The translations under genes and the position numbers were made by a program. DNA of 64,000 bases, from contig NC_052137.2 of the NCBI RefSeq assembly GCF_016086655.4, forward strand, positions 19,879,041 through 19,943,040, written 5' to 3'. This document shows positions 60,491 through 64,000 of this stretch, piece after piece; the stretch's first letter is position 1, and every line of letters begins with the position of its first letter. Source of the stretch: Lepeophtheirus salmonis. Taxonomy: Eukaryota > Arthropoda > Copepoda > Siphonostomatoida > Caligidae. The notes below the pieces were generated by a model, which was given only the letters and a program-made list of their open reading frames with translations, searched no databases and was not told the DNA's origin.

Positions 60491-61734
60491 GAAAACTGCC
60501 CATGAGAAAATTGCCATGGAAGAAAATTACCCGTATTTTGTTCAAACTTAATGATGAATAATAACACATCATAAATTTGCTTAATATTATTTACGAAAAA
60601 TATCTAAATATATTTGTTTGTACAATCCCCCAAGGGAGTACCCTCAAATGTGAGTAATATTATTACAATACAATTTCATTGCAATTTTCTATATTCAAAT
60701 AAATCTTCTAAGAAATTGGTCCACAGGATTGGTTAGCAGACGGGGGGGAAATAGCTTAAAGCCTCTTAGAATATGGTTGAATACTCTCAACCCTCGGATT
60801 GTCTAGAGTCTAGAATTGGCAGTGGTTTTTAAAACCACAGGCAATACATCCAAGGAACGGCTATAATACCAAAAAAATAGTTTAAACCCTCAGCTTGCGA
60901 ATTGAAAATCGTATTTTTTCTGTGTTTTTAAGCCATTGAACTATTTTTTCATATGGCATTACATACGAATAACAATATTTGTATTTCAATAGTCATATAA
61001 TTAATTGTTTTTTTTTCTTATTTCGTAATGGGTACAAATCATTATTTATTTTTATTATTTTTATAAAACATCAATATTGCCAAATCTTTAAGGTAAAAAT
61101 ACACAATAACATCAGACAGACTTTGATCTTTTATTAAAGATTTGTTCAATAAGATCAATTAACTCTTTTTGTTAAAGTAAGTCATTGAATTTCTTTGAAA
61201 AATGCAAAAATTATTTGTCTCAATAATCGTATATTTTTTCTAAAAAATGAAAAAAAAAATTGACAAATCTAAATATTATTTAAAGGAGTATTCTTAAAAT
61301 TTAAACAACTTTCTAACAGTCTTCTATAATTCCCTGGAGAGACCCAGGGAAAAGCTATCTGCCAACTTCTAGAAGATTGAAATGTAAAACATTTTGTTGA
61401 GAGCAGGATATTTGGATACAACAGCTAAAAACACTGGAAAGATTTATGGTGTGTGTTCATTGCTTGAGTCAAAATTGGAATGAAATTTTATATTCTTACC
61501 CTGTCGACATAAATACTTTAGTTAGTTTTAGCTTGTGTTTTCACCATTTATATAAGTTCCTCATTCATGTTTTTAAAAGTTTTAAGAAGAAGTGGGGAAA
61601 GTTAGAGAAAACAAATTTTAAGTCGATCAGGACAAAAGATTTCAAAGTCATTGCTGATATGAATATATATACACTATTGATTTTGCAAAGAAAAATTCTT
61701 TAAAGTTTTTAAGCAAGAAATTAATATTATTATA
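60491..61734. other. AT-rich stretch, no supported gene
   Basis: A small perfect palindrome (GTGGTTTTTAAAACCAC) is at 60821-60837. The 85-codon ORF at 61446-61703 is Lys/Phe/Ser-rich without motifs. Nothing else supported. Confidence 0.4.
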
Positions 61735-62261
61735 CGCACTCAAGATGAACATGTTTTGAGCTATTCTGAGGCTCACTATACTGACATGGCTCAAGGACAT
61801 CTACCCAGAGGACAACTATGTGGGGACGCATGATGGTGTACCCTCACACACATCGGCCAAATGCCAGAAGTTCTGTGTCGACAATATGGGGGATTTTTGG
61901 CCCAATTACATGTGCCCATCATCTTCGCCGGATTTGAACCCGTTGGACTTTGCTGTGTGGGGAATATTGGAGAGGGAGACTAAACGGGTCTCACACCCGA
62001 ACGTGGGCTTCCTGAAGGCCGCCATTGAGAAGGAGTGGAACAACTTGTCCAAGAAGTTCATCATCAACTCCTGCAAGGCTTTCCGCCACTGTGTGGAGGC
62101 TGTGATTGCTGTTGAGGGCGGCCCTATTGAGTGAACATTTTCATAAAAGTCGTGTCTCAAAATTTTGTTAAAAAAACTTTCAAAATTATTTATCAAAAAA
62201 TAAAATTATTGACATTTTTCTAAAATCAGTCATTCAGTCTACGTTTTGCTTCCGGACCCTG
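61735..62261 (+). mobile_element. 5'-truncated mariner element, DD37D-like, 3' TIR intact
   Basis: Coding remnant 61785-62134 is open to its natural stop: WLKDIYPEDNY, THDGVPSHTSAKCQKFC (second Asp), SSSPDLNPLDFAVWG (third Asp), then HPNVGFLKAAIEKEWNNL and EAVIAVEGGPIE. By my count 37 residues lie between the second and third catalytic Asp, as in maT-like mariners. The 3' TIR, 62237-62261 (GTCTACGTTTTGCTTCCGG plus ACCCTG), is followed by TA, the expected target site. The TIR shares its AGCAAAA(C/T)GT(G/A)GAC core with the element at 16604-17852, so both belong to related families. Everything 5' of about 61740, including the first Asp and both HTHs, is missing. It is the best preserved transposase fragment in the window, hence the youngest by this measure. 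Confidence 0.85.
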
Positions 62262-63439
62262 TAAATCCAAAAGAAAATTATATGCCGACAACTTTGAAAG
62301 AGGATAAATCAACTGAAAAAGATCCTAAATAAAGTATAGTGCTAATTACTTGCTAATAAAGGGTGCGAAAGCTATTTGTACCGCCAAATTTTATTTTTTT
62401 TCAAACACAATTTTCACTGCGTACAAGTTATTAGAATAAAAAAAAGTTAAGCAAAATATTAAAAGATTTTGAATTATTGACACTCACCTCAATTTAGCCA
62501 ATAGTCGTAATATTAAAAATGACGGGTCGTCTATTATTTTTAAATTTATATGTTGTGTTGATTACATTTAAAGCCAAATAAAATGATTATATTGATGATG
62601 TAACAGTGTAAAGGAAAAAGACGTATGAAGGACTGCATATTATTTCAAAGTTTATTTAAGTATTATTATAATTGGAAAAGTGTCTAGTTACATAATTGAT
62701 TCGGGTAGTTAAACTATAAGTAATGTCATTTATGACTATCCTAACAAAGTGATGTATCAATATTTTCCAAAATTATAATAATAATGCTGGAGGTTAAATT
62801 TTAGAAATTGTGTTTGTCGATAGTAAATTGGAATACAATGTAATATTTTATTTATGATATATTTATCTATAACTTTTTGATTTGTGATACCCAATGGAAA
62901 AGTGTAATCCAAAACAATGTTATGCAAGTATTACATGTTATTCAAAAGCTATCAGTTGTCAAGATTAATACCTTTTGAATTTTGTTAAATTTGAGGCGTC
63001 TTAAGATATGGTGGTTATAAATATGAAAAAAAAAAGTGTATTGTAGTAATATCATTGAATTAGGAGTAATTGGGTGATTATTAAAAAGCACACCTTCATG
63101 TATATAAATATTATTTTGTTAATTTATTCTATTAAAACATTTTAGGGTATATTGGATAAAATATTATGTTCTTTTTTCACAATATAAATGAAGTTATGGT
63201 TTATATAAATCAACCAATTACTTCTAATTCCATTACTTTACTACTCTACTTTTTTTTTAAAATCAAAATGTACCAATCTTGAAAAATTTACAGTCAAAAT
63301 CTTATAGATGCATACAAAAATTCTAACAAATTTTTGACATCTTTAATCGGTGTCGGGGTGAGTTCATTAATAATTTGGATAATATATTGGATGTTGGACA
63401 TACCGATGGATATTAATTAATAAAAGTGAAACAAGATAA
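62262..63439. other. AT-rich stretch, no supported feature
   Basis: Downstream flank of the mariner fragment; short chance ORFs only, no repeat recognised. Confidence 0.4.
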
Positions 63440-64000
63440 GTTGTTCATTGAATAACAGAGAAAATCAGGTCGACCAGGTCACTTGGCTGTAGTCGATAAA
63501 AAACTGTCAGAATAAAAGGAAAGATCATAACTACGTATAATAGATGATCAAAAACGATAAATGAAATATATTTATTCATCTAATTCTTCAATTGGGAACA
63601 AATATTCTTCAAATGATTTGAATCTTGATTCTAGTGAATCCAAAGGATACAGAGTGATCGAAGAAAAGATCAGCCGAACACTATAAAAATTGATTAAAAA
63701 AACAGAGTACCAGATGTTGTAGCTTTACATTGGGAAGGAAATTTACTAACTGCATTGAATAACTGGAAGATGAAAAAAGAACGTTTGCCCATTGAGATGA
63801 CATATGGAAATTATGAAAAAATTATTACTGCTCCAAGATTGGATTATTCAGCAGGAAAAGAACATACACCAGCTGTTTGGAAAGAATCCTAGATTGGGAA
63901 CTCAAATAAATTTGCAAGTTCTCTACTGCGATACCACAGCTTCAATACTGGCCGTATTAATGGTACCGTTATGGTACTGGAGAAAAAGGTCGAAAAAGAA
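63440..64000 (+). pseudogene. Transposase-like relic of the CDTTAS family, runs off window
   Basis: At 63463-63510 a frame reads REKSGRPGHLAVVDKKLSE and stop. At about 63708-63890 another reads VPDVVALHWEGNLLTALNNW, ERLPIEMTYGNYEKII and LDYSAGKEHTPAVWKES and stop. Near 63915-63950 VLYCDTTAS continues, after a one-base loss, as TGRINGTVMVLEKKVEKE to the window end. Together this is the pattern of a repeated invertebrate protein with a (L/C)CDTTASNTGxxNGAxxxLE motif, which I recall as a common unclassified transposase-like family; the Asp in CDTT may be a catalytic RNase H-fold Asp (inference). At least two stops and two frameshifts; the C-terminal half lies beyond 64000. Confidence 0.55.

Noticed and set aside
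61906..62196. 96-codon minus ORF
   Set aside because: Antisense shadow of the plus-strand transposase at 61785-62134.

Overview
This is a 64 kb piece of an AT-rich eukaryotic, almost certainly animal, genome. There are no operons, bacterial genes or long intact ORFs. Instead there is repeat-rich non-coding DNA, one clear host exon with a eukaryotic splice donor, and a dense scatter of decayed transposable elements. The mix (many mariner relics, hAT relics, non-LTR retrotransposon relics, an arthropod Cys-rich repeat protein, very high A+T) fits an arthropod. The mariner protein style resembles what I recall from parasitic copepods such as sea lice; that taxon is inference from memory, not a search.

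Host gene content: only 4299-4627 (minus) is convincing. It is a first coding exon of a class A (FMRFamide/peptide-receptor-like) GPCR, with an N-glycosylation-rich N-terminus, TM1 and TM2, ending at a good GT donor. The next exon was not found. Several other short ORFs (5.7, 7.6-8.4, 40.5, 44.6-45.1, 55.0, 57.0 kb) look partly protein-like but were not recognised.

Mobile elements: mariner-type transposase relics lie at 1-510, 3.34-3.91, 16.60-17.85 (whole element with both terminal inverted repeats), 28.74-29.2, 34.65-34.98, 40.91-41.44 (two 3' halves in inverted orientation), 44.2-44.6 (Mos-like), 45.9-46.2, 48.9-49.3, 52.98-53.18 and 61.73-62.26 kb. Several are internally deleted, with N-terminal and C-terminal coding remnants brought together. 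Non-LTR retrotransposon remains are at 24.33-26.29 (reverse transcriptase plus a C-terminal CX3CX7HX4C motif) and 58.5-59.02 (3' end with an (AAT)n tail). A hAT-type transposase relic is at 38.4-39.0, a Cys-rich arthropod repeat protein relic at 14.65-15.1, and another transposase-like relic (CDTTAS family) runs off the right edge from 63.4 kb.

Non-coding repeats: I reconstruct several anonymous families by eye. Family A is a tandem ~113-126 bp unit (16.5-19.1 and 40.8-41.5 kb), interrupted by mariner elements in two places. Family B (~250 bp) is at 6.6-7.1, 33.9-36.8 and 39.5 kb. Family C (~400 bp) is at 11.15-11.53, 41.64-42.13 and 54.29-54.67 kb. Family D is at 50.94-51.13 and 60.2-60.5 kb.

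The most striking structures are two inverted repeats that both abut family C: a perfect 86-bp hairpin (11528-11775) and a palindrome with 1.1-kb arms (51127-54292). Removing the mariner insertions restores the family A tandem period. Everything else is AT-rich sequence in which I see no supported feature.
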